Assembly: GCA_010093685.1 (NCBI GenBank)
Contig: MU006225.1
Coordinates: 502,507 to 566,506 of the forward strand
Reading direction: 5' to 3'
Length of the DNA stretch: 64,000 nucleotides
Source: Ophiobolus disseminans
Taxonomy: Eukaryota > Ascomycota > Dothideomycetes > Pleosporales > Phaeosphaeriaceae
Each line of letters starts with the position of its first letter. Positions within the stretch are counted from its first letter, which is position 1. This document shows positions 11,988-22,686 of this stretch, piece by piece. A program made the position numbers and the translations under genes. The notes under the pieces are model-generated. The model made no database searches. It was not told where the DNA came from and saw only the letters and a program-made list of their open reading frames with translations.

Positions 11988-14163
11988 ACCCTGATGCATG
12001 AGGCTGGTCATAAGGAGCTGAACGGTAGGTGGAGTGAGGCTGGATATCGATAGTGAACAAATCGAAATTATGTCGTTCTGATACTTCGCGCCATTGGGGT
12101 GAGCAAAGATGTCGATCTCCAGCCTTGTCCGCAATGGGATTAGCATCGCCAAGCATGACGTTCTCCCCGGGCCCGTCTCCCAACTCCTTCCTCACTCCTA
12201 ACACCGCATCAACCATCAAGCCCACAACATACAGCTACTTCTTCTATACTACTACATCTCCTTTTTAGCTTAGATCAGAGCATGTCACCATTCTGATGCC
12301 CAAACCCGAACTTCGCCATTATATCGTGAAAGATCGAGTCGAGGCTGGCCGTATCGTCGACGCCTTGGAGCCCAGGCTGTGCCCCCACTAACCATTGTTG
12401 GTCTTCACCGGTGTTGCAGCCTCACTTTGCCACGACGATCCTGTGAAGTGAGGCGCGAAGTAAGTTTCAGTCCCCGGCCTCGGTAGATCGCGGTTGCTTC
12501 ATTTTTTCCGAAATGTACATGAGGATGGACTCCGGAGGTCCTCCTTTGCATGAGGGAAGGCAAGTCTCGGTTCCGCGAATGCCTACGTTGATGTATCGCC
12601 CTTCGTTCCCCGGTATCAGTGCCTGGCTTATGGAAACCGTAATAATTTGGCATTTCTCTGGAACCCAAAAGGACAACAAACTCCATGAAAATCCCGATAT
12701 GCATAGAGTAACATGGTGTGCGTCTTCTGCGCTAGGCCGGTATGTCTCTCTGCATCTTCTCGAAGTTCAGTTCAGCTCGGCTGGGATTTCTTTCATGTTC
12801 GATACAAACCGGTTCGCGTTCTGGAGCACCCCAAGCGCTGGCAACACTTCGCGATTGATCACTCGAAGTAAACCGCGCGTCTCAATCAACAATCATACCT
12901 TATGTGGAGCATGGCCTTTATTACTGGAGAAGTGCAGCATGTGCGCCCTGTGGCGACCCGGATTTCCTTTCCCGCTCGTTTGTGCTGTTATTATATGTCC
13001 GGTACTATCGTGGTTACTTGACTCAAAGGTTCCTTTGTTATGTTTCAGGACTCCATCAATATCGAGCCATGATATTCACTCTTTTGGGTGCCCCTTCTAC
13101 AACGCGGCAAATGTTCCACGGTTCATGGCATTTTTTGTTTAATAGAATACAAATTATTTTCGCGACCACTGTTAGCATCTACCATGCCGAGGTTTCGATA
13201 TTATGGGATGGAAAACTCGCCCCATCTTTTCTTGGGGACTCGGGATTGTCCCGTACACAAGTGACTACGTCCCAGTTATTCCGGAGCTGCAACATAGTCT
13301 TTTGCCACCTGAAGTTCCGGCAAAAGCTTTACTTCTGCTGCTATCACCTAGATTAACTTTCGCTGTGGCCAGGGTGCTTATCAGCTCACAAAGACACGGA
13401 TCATGTCTCTCCTACGAAGAAGTGATTCGAGTGGCGAGATCGCTTCTATCGAGGGCCACGATCTTGACTGGCGTTGGTTAAAGTTGGCTCAACGACGAGT
13501 TGGAGCGTTTGTAATGAACCAAGCCAGCTCAGCCTACGACTCCGCTGTGAGGCCAAAAGACCAATACAAATCAATTGTGTCATGTTACATGAGGCGGTCA
13601 GACAGACTAGCCTCATTTTCGCACACTGTACGAAAGATTGGAACACCCAAACTCAGTGTTGACACCACAAACGACCCGGCAAATAACACAACTGTCACTA
13701 TGCGATGTTCCGGAGCACAAGCCTCATCGTTCCAACCAAAAGAAGCCAATCTGCATCAGAGGGCAAATCCTGGCCAACGCAAAAACCGACGACCTGGAAT
13801 TACGATTGGGTAGAGTGCTTTGATGCCCAAGATCCGAGTCTTCCGCCCTGTATGTACCATTTTTTGGGCAGCTGACTGCTGCAGCTACATTTCTGAAGCG
13901 CTGGGATGAGATTTGCATTTTTCTGACGATCTAGTGAAGGAGTGAGGCGGTATGGCTTGTACCAGCCCCATGCAAGCCACTTCCAGTGCCCTTCTTACGA
14001 TGAGACAGCGACCAAACCCTCGAGAAAACTCCCATTTATCGATCAGAAGAGGCGGGTATATATGAATATACATATAAGTCGTACCGTTGAATGGCAGGTA
14101 AAACGACTTTGCATGTTTTTGTACCATGCTTTAGGTCCCAGAAAAAGAAGGCAACCGATTACG
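11988..14163. other. Gene-poor 2.2 kb, degenerate-looking
   Basis: No complete gene can be assembled. The minus strand holds several coding-looking pieces (see 12276-12700). The region 13010-13200 is AT-richer than its surroundings. Plus-strand frames here, including one of about 209 codons at 12513-13142, have compositions that look random. Confidence 0.4.
12276..12704 (-). pseudogene. Coding-like fragments, possibly a decayed gene 3' end
   Basis: Read on the minus strand, a frame ending with a stop near 12283 gives LQGVDDTASLDSIFHDIMAK then FGFGHQNGDML, which looks like a real C-terminus. Just upstream a different frame gives TETYFAPHFTGSSWQSEAA, and further upstream the first frame resumes. 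No splice sites connect them cleanly, and stops separate them. This pattern suggests a frameshifted or partly deleted gene. The acidic end is reminiscent of fungal transcription-factor tails, but no domain is recognised. Confidence 0.22.
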
Positions 14164-15472
14164 ATGAATTTGTCTAAAACGCCACCCACACGATCGCCTT
14201 GGTCACTATCTCTAGTAAGTTCACAGAGCTGGCAGATTTACTTACATAGACTAACTAAACTCAACAGAATTCATCATACCCGCCTCATTCGCAACTCGTA
14301 GGCGCCAATAAGCCCCGAAAAATTTGGTCTTAAGCTCACTTCGTCAAGCCTCGTTCATCTTCGCCATCTCTGCTATCGCCACCGCGTTTACTACAAGTAA
14401 GTTGTGTGCAGGTCATTCAAAATCCTCGCCGTGTCTCGAATTACTAAACGTCTTGTGTTGGATAAGTCCCTCGATTGGAGTTGCTCGCTTCTAGCGCAGA
14501 GGAACAGCTAATCTAATTTCTCACAGCGCCAATCGATACCTCTCTACTCAGCGAGCCCTCCTAGGTTATATGATGCCACTCGACTGAGCAGCTATGAACA
14601 GTCATCTTTGAGCAACGTACGTGTGTGCAAAGCCTTCCGAAAAATAGTTGCTAATAGAATCACAGCTTTGGGATTCGTCTCAATGCCACAACACCTGGAA
14701 TACGTCCCAGTTACCACAAACAGAAAATAATGCAGCGGTTGTTCTTAGCAGCAATGAATACCGACTTGACGAAAGAGTGCCGTCTTTCGAATCATCGGCG
14801 ACCGGTTCGACTCAGCCGGTGCGAGGTTCAGCAAACGCACCACCCGGCTCGCCCATCGTGATGGACTACTACTATTGTGGTCCACCAACAGTCTTTGGAG
14901 GCAACACTGAGACAGATCATATAACGGGAGAATGGATATACGAGTCAGTATATTGTGTCCACGACCCTCGACCAGATATGGAACCTGACGAATGTAGATC
15001 CGCATACCGTTTTAACGTGGACTTGCTCGTCATCGAACCAACACTCGCAACTTCCGATACACAACAGCAGATCTCACACGACGCCGTTGTTCAACGTTAC
15101 CAACATAATCGACCCGCAGCTGTCAGGGAAACTTACACGACCCTGAAAACTCCACCAGTCCCTCCAGCCAATCCGCGCACATCTGCCTCTACCAAAGCCA
15201 ACATAGAGTGTGAAGTTCCAGGATGCCCCAGACGATTTGGCCGAATCACAGATCGCATCAGACACCTGAAATCGGTCCATGCCGGCGAAGAAGCCAACCT
15301 TTGGTGCCCAGCCCCTACTTGCTCCCGTGGCCGAGGATACGGCGGCCTTCCATTCAAGAAAGCGCGCAAGGACAAACTTTGCGACCACATTCGCAAAGTG
15401 CACAACTCCGATGCTGATAAATTGCTCCGGCCCCGCTGGTTCCGCCAGGTGGAGACCGCCGCTAGTACTTAA
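14164..15472 (+). CDS. C2H2-like zinc-finger protein (paralogue A)
   Basis: Proposed exons are 14164-14214, 14268-14297, 14349-14396, 14527-14616 and 14666-15472, all phase 0, giving 341 aa. The last exon is certain. The four short 5' exons are inferred from matching phases and a Ser/Pro-rich reading. The N-terminal 260 residues are low-complexity and disordered. The C-terminus has two linked fingers: CEVPGC-x12-H-x4-H, then CPAPTC-x21-H-x4-H, with DHIRKVHNSDADK and a final RWFRQ. The spacing of the second finger is unusual. The same arrangement occurs in the gene at 26792-28273. A DNA-binding regulatory role is likely but inferred. Confidence 0.72.
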
Positions 15473-17397
15473 TGAGAGGTCAACGTGTCGGAGCTTCCAT
15501 GATTTTCTGGCGAGTGAGCCTTGAAGCGGAATTTATGACCTATAATGGACTTCCAAGACATCGACCGACCCGTGACCAAGCAGGATTGAATTTATGACAG
15601 AGTACGAACACCTAAATTGATACCAAGCAAGACGTCGAGGAGTAAGTGGAAGTTCCTATCGGATTTGAGCCATCTTCTATATCTGTACATCAGTCTTCTC
15701 ATTCTTTGGATCAATATCGGGACGCGGTTTGGAATGTGTCACAAAGTCCTCACAACTTATCCACCCTTTACACAACAACATGACCTTCCTGGTGCTGCAC
15801 GGAACATCCACACTCTTCCTGAACTTGTCAATTTGTTGCTGGAAACACGTCGCCGTCTACCACCGTCCCCAAATCACTACTCCCACGCAAGCGTGACAAT
15901 ACTCATCCGCAATTTGAACATGGTCCCTGAACAAACTATACTCACGGAACATATTAGGCGTTCTTCCCAGCCACGCATATGCCAGAACGTCTTGCAGTCA
16001 CAAGCCCATTCACAACTATGCACATCCACCCCCTCTCTCCACCAGACCTCATCCTCCCAATTAACTCTCAACTCAAGCCTCATCCCATTGCACGATTACC
16101 CCATCCCGCGTCCACGACTCATAGTCCACCCCTTGCACCTCCCAGCTACCCGTTCTCTCAATCCACCGTGCCCTGTTTCCGCCAAGCCATGTCCCGCGCG
16201 CATGGAAAGGGCTTGTTTCACATACACCGTATCGCCCACCCTGTGCGCGGAGAAATCTTAATACGCGGCTCATATAGGGATGATAGCACGATTGCGGGTA
16301 TCGCGACGTCGCGATAGTGCTAGTGCGGAAGGGATGGGAAGTAGTGACTTGGATGGCGTACTAAAGATTGGGGGTCGCGGATTGTTCACGATGTAGATCT
16401 GTCTCATGTTAAGCACCAGTACCATCTCCCAAGCAACTCAAAATCTTAAAATCCCGTTGTTGGCATATCTCGTACAACCACGTCGTCCCGCCACCCAATC
16501 AGCACTACGATTCGTTTCGTTTCAACATTCGATGCGCATCCTTCGCGTCCCCACAAAAGAAGGGACTCGACATGACAGGCATACGCGGTCCATGCGCGAT
16601 GCTGCACGAAGAGTGGAGCCTTCGAGAAAGCCTGCACGGTGGGTCGGGGCATGACTTGTGTGTGCGTTCGATGTAGATGCGAGGACGTCATGTCATGTCA
16701 GGCCTGGTTGCTGGGTGGCGAGGTGAGTAGTTCAGGTATGAACACGTTAGTAGTTCGGGTGGGTATGACACGACGTGGGGTGAGCATGTTTGTTGGGTGT
16801 GAGATGTTGGTGTACACGTGTCTCTATGTGGCGTCACAGCGCATGAACACTCCTAGCATCAAGGTCGCGCACAGAGTAGCCGGTATATGCACAAGTGGCA
16901 AAACCATGGAATCAAATGTGTAATCGTGGTGATGAAATGCTTTTTATTCCAATTTCTATCATACGCGCAAGAACGGTAATACCATTAAATCGGTAATAGT
17001 AAAAATAGGGATATCATTAAATTCGTCGCAGACAGCCGAGCAAACGAGATGAGATAGCGACGGGTAGAATGGGGGCAGCGAACACTTCGCTAATGCCGAG
17101 AATCGAGAAAGAGGGTATCATAACCTCTGTGAGATGAAAAAAAAGCCAGATGTGCGCCGGGTATTATGCGGTGACGCTAGTTGTGGAGACGAAATGTGAT
17201 CACTTTGATAGTGACGGGCGGGTAGGATGAGACATGTACAGTAATGGTGAGGTGTAAAGGTGTGTGTGGCAAGGTGTCGCATGAACAGCGGGTGTCTGAG
17301 CGTTCATGCGATGACGCGGGGCATAGGGTTTCGAAACGAAACGGAATAGCCGCATGAAGTGCCGGTGCTAAGGCGCGAAACAGAGTTTATGCGTAAT
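15473..17397. other. Intergenic, 1.9 kb
   Basis: It lies between the 3' ends of the zinc-finger gene and the disordered-protein gene. A CT-rich plus-strand segment at 15850-16200 gives long Pro/Ser/His-rich frames that I regard as composition effects. An AT-rich segment lies at 16920-17030. No supported gene. Confidence 0.4.
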
Positions 17398-18813
17398 CTA
17401 TAGCGCGTCCATGAGAGACATGAGCGACTTGCGCTTCCTGATTTTCTTGCTCTTGAAGCTGCTCATTGGGTCCTCATCGGTGTCTGACGGACAGGGTGGC
17501 AGGACCAGGGTCGGCTCTCGCTCGTTGGCTCCGCGTGCTTGCATCCTTGAGAGACGGTTTAGGGCGACGTTGCTCATGTTGATGCTTGGGACAGGGGGCG
17601 CAGTCTCTGGGGAAGGCCCTCTTGATGTCTCACCATGACGAGATCTTGGTCGGAGGATTGTCGATGCTCGTCGCAGTCTGTTCGGGCTGGCAAAGCTTGA
17701 GCTCCCCTGTATAGGCGCAGTTTGTGGGGTGAGTGGTGTTGAAGGTGTGTTTGGCATCTTGCCATCGATACGCGAATCGTAGGTCTTTTTCGATGGTGTG
17801 ATAGCAATCTTGGCTAGAGCAAGCTTCATTGAGATGGATCGTAGGCGCCTGTGGGGTGCAGGTTTAATAATGGGTGATGCTGAGTGGATGCTCGAGGTTT
17901 CATAAGGGTCCGAGCTAAGGAAGGCGTGCGTCGCAGGCGAGGCAGGTGTGAGTGGTGCCCATTGCGACTGCCTGAATGAGGACTGTGTGGTCTGAGCCCT
18001 TTCCAGGCCATTGCGAACTTGTGACGAGACGTAGACGGACGACCGCGCTGATGCATGTGCATCGACAATCGCAGTTACTGGACGGGCGAGGATGTCATCG
18101 ACAGCGGGCGAGATGCTGCGATTGGAAGGCGCAGTGCGGAATGAGGAAGTCGTGGACGCGGACTCGGTGAGGTGGAGGCTGCTGGGCGCTTCGGTGGTCG
18201 GGCTGTGGCTAGTAGAAGGCCGTCGAGTGTTCAGTTCGGCTGGTGGTGAGATGGAGCGTGTGGTCGTGGGTTCAACCTTCATCGACAGCCGTTGGGCAGC
18301 TTCTGCCTTTCGCAGGAGGGTAATTGGTGTTATCGGGATGTTTGCAAGCGAGGCTGATCGCTTCTGTATGGTTGGGGCTTCGGTGGTTGGCGACTTGCAG
18401 TCTTGAAGCTCGACCACCTTGGGACGACCAACGAAGGCGTACGACACCGTCACGGCCATGTCACAGCTTTTTCCTTTGGACCATCGGGAAATGGACATGG
18501 TTCGCGCCTTGCACTCTTTGGCTGGGTCGTGGATCACTACATCGTCGTAATCGTACTCGGAATCGGAGCCATCGTCTGCGGGCGAAAGGTCCTCTTCGCT
18601 CGACATGTACCGCTCCTGGAGAGCAATGCTTTCCTTCCTTGGAGGTGGGCTTCGTCGTTCCGGGGATGTGGTGTCTATCCGTAGTGTCTCCGTAGTGTCG
18701 TCGCACAGGTTCGGGCTCGAGGCTGAGCTGTCGGAACTGCACCTCTCAGGGCGTGTGGCAGTCTTTTCGAAAGACCATTGTTGGAGCTGCGAGGCTACAG
18801 TAACGTCGACCAT
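17398..18813 (-). CDS. Ser/Thr/Pro-rich disordered protein, conserved-type fungal hypothetical
   Basis: A single open exon of 471 codons read from the ATG at 18813 (MVDVTVASQLQQWSFEKTAT). The open frame continues upstream, but that extension looks like 5' UTR. Almost the whole protein is Ser/Thr/Pro-rich with many SP and TP dipeptides (possible CDK/MAPK sites). There is an acidic block (SSEEDLSPADDGSDSEYDYD, about residues 70-90), then a more ordered stretch (MAVTVSYAFVGRPKVVEL), and a basic C-terminus (FKSKKIRKRKSLMSLMDAL) that could be a nuclear localisation or membrane-binding tail. No catalytic domain is seen. Function unknown; a phosphoregulated adaptor is possible. Confidence 0.78.
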   Translation of the reverse strand: MVDVTVASQLQQWSFEKTATRPERCSSDSSASSPNLCDDTTETLRIDTTSPERRSPPPRKESIALQERYMSSEEDLSPADDGSDSEYDYDDVVIHDPAKECKARTMSISRWSKGKSCDMAVTVSYAFVGRPKVVELQDCKSPTTEAPTIQKRSASLANIPITPITLLRKAEAAQRLSMKVEPTTTRSISPPAELNTRRPSTSHSPTTEAPSSLHLTESASTTSSFRTAPSNRSISPAVDDILARPVTAIVDAHASARSSVYVSSQVRNGLERAQTTQSSFRQSQWAPLTPASPATHAFLSSDPYETSSIHSASPIIKPAPHRRLRSISMKLALAKIAITPSKKTYDSRIDGKMPNTPSTPLTPQTAPIQGSSSFASPNRLRRASTILRPRSRHGETSRGPSPETAPPVPSINMSNVALNRLSRMQARGANEREPTLVLPPCPSDTDEDPMSSFKSKKIRKRKSLMSLMDAL

Positions 18814-21800
18814 GTTTGCTGCTGGGGAAAGGAATGCGGAGTAACTCGTCAGGCAGTACGAGGGACTGTCGGGGTGATATAAAAGATGGGGCGGCAACCG
18901 CTGGGCATGAAACAGAAGGCGTGCAGCTCTACGCGCCAATGGTATGGAACGGTATCGTGGCTGTGGATGTGGAACAGTACGGCTGTCACACACACAAGGC
19001 TCTCACACTCTTGTCGTCGGAGCAGTGGCGCCTCAGTGTTGGCGAGCTGTGGAGGGGCAAAGGAGTGTATATCCGCTCGAGAGGCGAAGAGGGCAGGCAA
19101 TTCCTAGGGTGCGGGTGCTGCAGTTGTATATATTGCATTAGTGTAGAGTTCCCTGGCGTGCAGGCAAGCCCGCTGTGTCAGTTTTACAAGCGACACGGAA
19201 GACAGGCCCCAGAGTCAGCATGGCCCCGGGTGGTGGCAGCTGGGACGACGTGCACAGGCTAGGCGCAATCTCTTCCGACTCTTGAATCGAGTCCGCCAGG
19301 TGGAGGAGGAGGGCCCTGCGCAGCGAACGAGGTCCTTCCCTGGCGGGTCACTGAACGATCGCGCAACACTTCGCCGTTCTGCAGCTTGCGCTAGCTGCTG
19401 GGCGAGGGTGGTGAGGGTGAAGAGTGATTGGGCAGGCGACCGTTTCAGATAACCACCCAGCAACTGGCACCGCATTTCTTCTGAGCTCGTGGTCACAGCC
19501 TAGCTCTCCGCTGCGCACCATGCCCGACAAATGCAGCGATGGCAATGCCACCAGAGGACGGCAGCAGTTTGTGATCGCCGTCCCTTTCATCTTGACGCCT
19601 CTGCACCTGCCCTCCTGTGACAGTCGTTCCTGCCGCTCCTCAGGGGCAGGCCAATCAGCGGGCACGTGGGTGACTGCTGGGGTTTGGCGCTGTGGGGCTC
19701 GCCAAGCCACAGCCGAATCAGGATGCAACTGTCTTTTTCCAGGCCGTCACCGTCACCGTCTTTTGCATCGCGACCCGCCCGGTGCGCTAGGTCTAACAGC
19801 CTTCTGCGTTGTCAGTCGCCGGGCGATCAGAGCAGACCCTTCTTTGCTCAAACTCTCCATGCTACAGGGTCACGTCAAGCCGCGAACCCGACGCGCTGAC
19901 GAGGCTTCCGCTCTGTCCTCCATATCGGACACCGAGTACCTCAGGCCAGAGACTCGGCCGTCATCCTCAGGACAGTTTTCAGTCTTCAGTCATGCCGCAT
20001 GCAGCGTGCGCAAAGTCCGTTCGGACAAGTCAGGCACAGGCGACATGCCCCCGGCTCGCGATTCCGCTTTCGCATCTGGCGGCCTGCACATCAGCGACTA
20101 TTCTCGGAGGCTAACACGCAGCGTTGCGCTTTCAGCGTGCACGGTCACTATGCATCTGCACGTCTCGCGATGTTGCTGCTATGCCATTTGTCCGTCTCTT
20201 ACCGTGGAGCACACCACCTCTCCCAAGCGTACTCTCGCTCGCCCACTCATGCCACATCACGGCACATCATTTGTCACACACTCAGCAGCGCAATGCACCG
20301 TAGATTGCCGCGCCCTAAGAGATTTTCCGCGGCCCTATTCTTCTATCCCTCCACTCAATGCGGCTCGTCTAACTGCCTGACCAGACGCTATAGTCGTCAA
20401 ATCGAGCGACTAGTCTTTCCTCGGCAATCTCCCTAGATTAACACTTACCACCAAGCAGCACTCTTTCGGAATTCCAGGCCCGTGCGGCTTCTTTCAACTA
20501 CAACTGCCGCACCTAGCGGTGACAAAGTCAGTCTGTGTGGAGGAAAATTCCATTGTATCAGCTTACGATCGAGCATCGCATTTGCCGTCAGCCTCTCCAG
20601 GGCTCAATGCGATTTGGGCCCACCCCACTGTACCAACATCGCGTTTCACAGCAAGATCGTGCAGTGCTATACGAGAAATTTCGTCGTTACTTGCACAGAT
20701 CTGATAATACCCCCAAGCCCTACCCAGAGCGTCAGTCTGGTGGAATTATTGTTGGTGGTTATCACGCCCAATGGTAGCACGAGCGGCTCCTCACGGAACA
20801 GATGGTCACAGTGCAGGCCGCGCCGTACAACCAGACTCGTGTCGTGAAACCGATCTTCAGGGTCCAGAGCCAGTAGTCTGGAGGACACCAACGGAGGACC
20901 AACTTCCACTTCGTACGATGTTTGGATGTGGTTTAAGAAAAAGCTTCCCACTGAACGCACACATGGCGTTGGGTATAACGTACACCTCGATATTTCTGCT
21001 GTCACTTGCGATCACTGATCCCTAAAGTACGAAACACGACTTCTAGGATTAACTGGCCGAGAGTTTATCCTGTTCAAGGCGGAGTTCGCCCGTTCGCGAT
21101 CACAAAGTCCTAACGAGACGTCAGAAATGCCCGAAACTTCAACCCAATGCATCGATGCGATTTTATGTCTGAGCTTCAAGATCCGAGGTTCGCGCAACGA
21201 TCCACAAGCGCTGACATCCAACGCACTGGCTCTTGCTGTGCAACGAGATGGAACACCGACAACGCTGACATACGAATTGCCATTGGCTACGCCGTAAAGC
21301 TGACAACTGGAAGGAGTTTCAATACTGCCTCCTCATGCCAAGGTGCTGACATCAGACAGCCTCACGCACGGTGAGTCTTTGAGACCTCGTGATGGACGGT
21401 ATGTTGTGAAGTTCCCTCAACAGGACATATTGCGACATGTGTTCCATCCGAGCGCACAACATGCCATGCCATGCTCTATGCGGCTGACATCGAGCATCAA
21501 CCTCTTACAATTTTTTCTAACTCCAGTTGCTCTGGCTCATCTAATCAAATACAAACTTTCGCCATCAACTTACACAGAGATTCGCTGTATATGCACAATA
21601 TCACACAAAGACACACGCATCTCAACATACCCCAACAGCCCTCGATATCGCTCTTTGCCAAAGACGACATGCAGCCAACACGAGCATACTTCCAGAACAC
21701 GGAGTTATTGATAGCACACCACCCTGTGGGTAGAAGCGACGTCTCATATACAGTGATAACGCAACGCCGTGGGGTCGCGTACCGGGTGAATAGTCTCATA

Positions 21801-22686
21801 TACCGGTACGCGGGGTAGTATAGCCGGTAATCTGGGCATATAGGTAGGGTTTCCGAGACCACTGTACAGATGGGATTCTGTTGAGAGAGGTCGGGTACTG
21901 TGAGACAGTTCCAGAAGATGGGGTAATATATGAGTCTCAGGCTGGAACGATGGGTTGCGTCATGTGCTGCTGGAGTACGCGGCACGATGCATGGTGAGGG
22001 AGTTGAGGCGAGCCTTTTTTTTTCCTAACACCGCAGGTTGCCCCGCTGTAACTTCGAGCTTTTTTTGCAGCTCAAGTGCAGTTGGTGTGTCTCTGGGTCC
22101 ACTTGCGGATCTGAGTGCGCAAAGCTATATGCTAGGGATTGCAGCTGCGGCGATAGTCACGTGTCCGATATCTAGAAAGAAAGACGGGATCTAGCAACTG
22201 TCCACTACCAGTAGCAGTGACTTGTCGCTCACACTCAGTCCAGATTTTCTGGTGCCACTGCGTTTCGTACGCGCGATCTCGCGTCGCTGATGCAAGACAC
22301 CGAGTCGGAAGCAAAACTCGGAAGCAAAAGTTGCTCCCTGGTTGGAGTTCGGAGATAATCCGCGTGGGGCTGAGACTTCCCCGCAATGACTCCAACTACC
22401 CCGGACAACCGAAGTACTCCAAGATACTCAACAAAGTATCGCGATTTTGTATCCTTCTTACAAAGCATCATATTCGTCTAGGCGACTAAGTTCACCAATA
22501 TCAACAATTCTTTTCCCTAGAAATCACACCTCCCATCGCCAGTCGCCGTGCTTTTCGGCATCCCCGCATTGCAATTGCCGAGGAATTGATACTTACTAGA
22601 TCAATACCGCCAACCTACAACCTCGCTCTTAGAACCTAACACCACCAACATCCAAGACGTATATCGGGCGAACGTTAATCACCAAC
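18814..22686. other. Long divergent intergenic region, 3.9 kb
   Basis: It separates the disordered-protein gene (minus) from acetoacetyl-CoA synthetase (plus). Long frames occur, the largest at 19424-20380 (318 codons), but they are rich in Arg, Ser, Cys and His, lack splice structure and overlap other equally long frames on both strands. That points to chance frames in GC-balanced DNA. T-tracts occur near 22017-22025 and 22060. It may contain long 5' UTRs or non-coding transcripts. Confidence 0.45.

Noticed and set aside
12513..13142. 209-codon plus-strand open frame
   Set aside because: Random-looking composition; it overlaps more protein-like minus-strand fragments.
14331..14333. In-frame TAA in the 5' part of zinc-finger gene A
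   Set aside because: A phase-0 intron with a GTAGGC donor at 14298 and acceptor at 14348 removes it and leaves a Ser/Pro-rich frame.
15617..16317. Pro/Ser/His-rich plus-strand frames
   Set aside because: The CT-rich DNA gives such frames by composition; no conserved element.
19424..20380. 318-codon plus-strand open frame
   Set aside because: Composition (Arg, Ser, Cys, His), no domain, no splice structure, and equally long overlapping frames on both strands.
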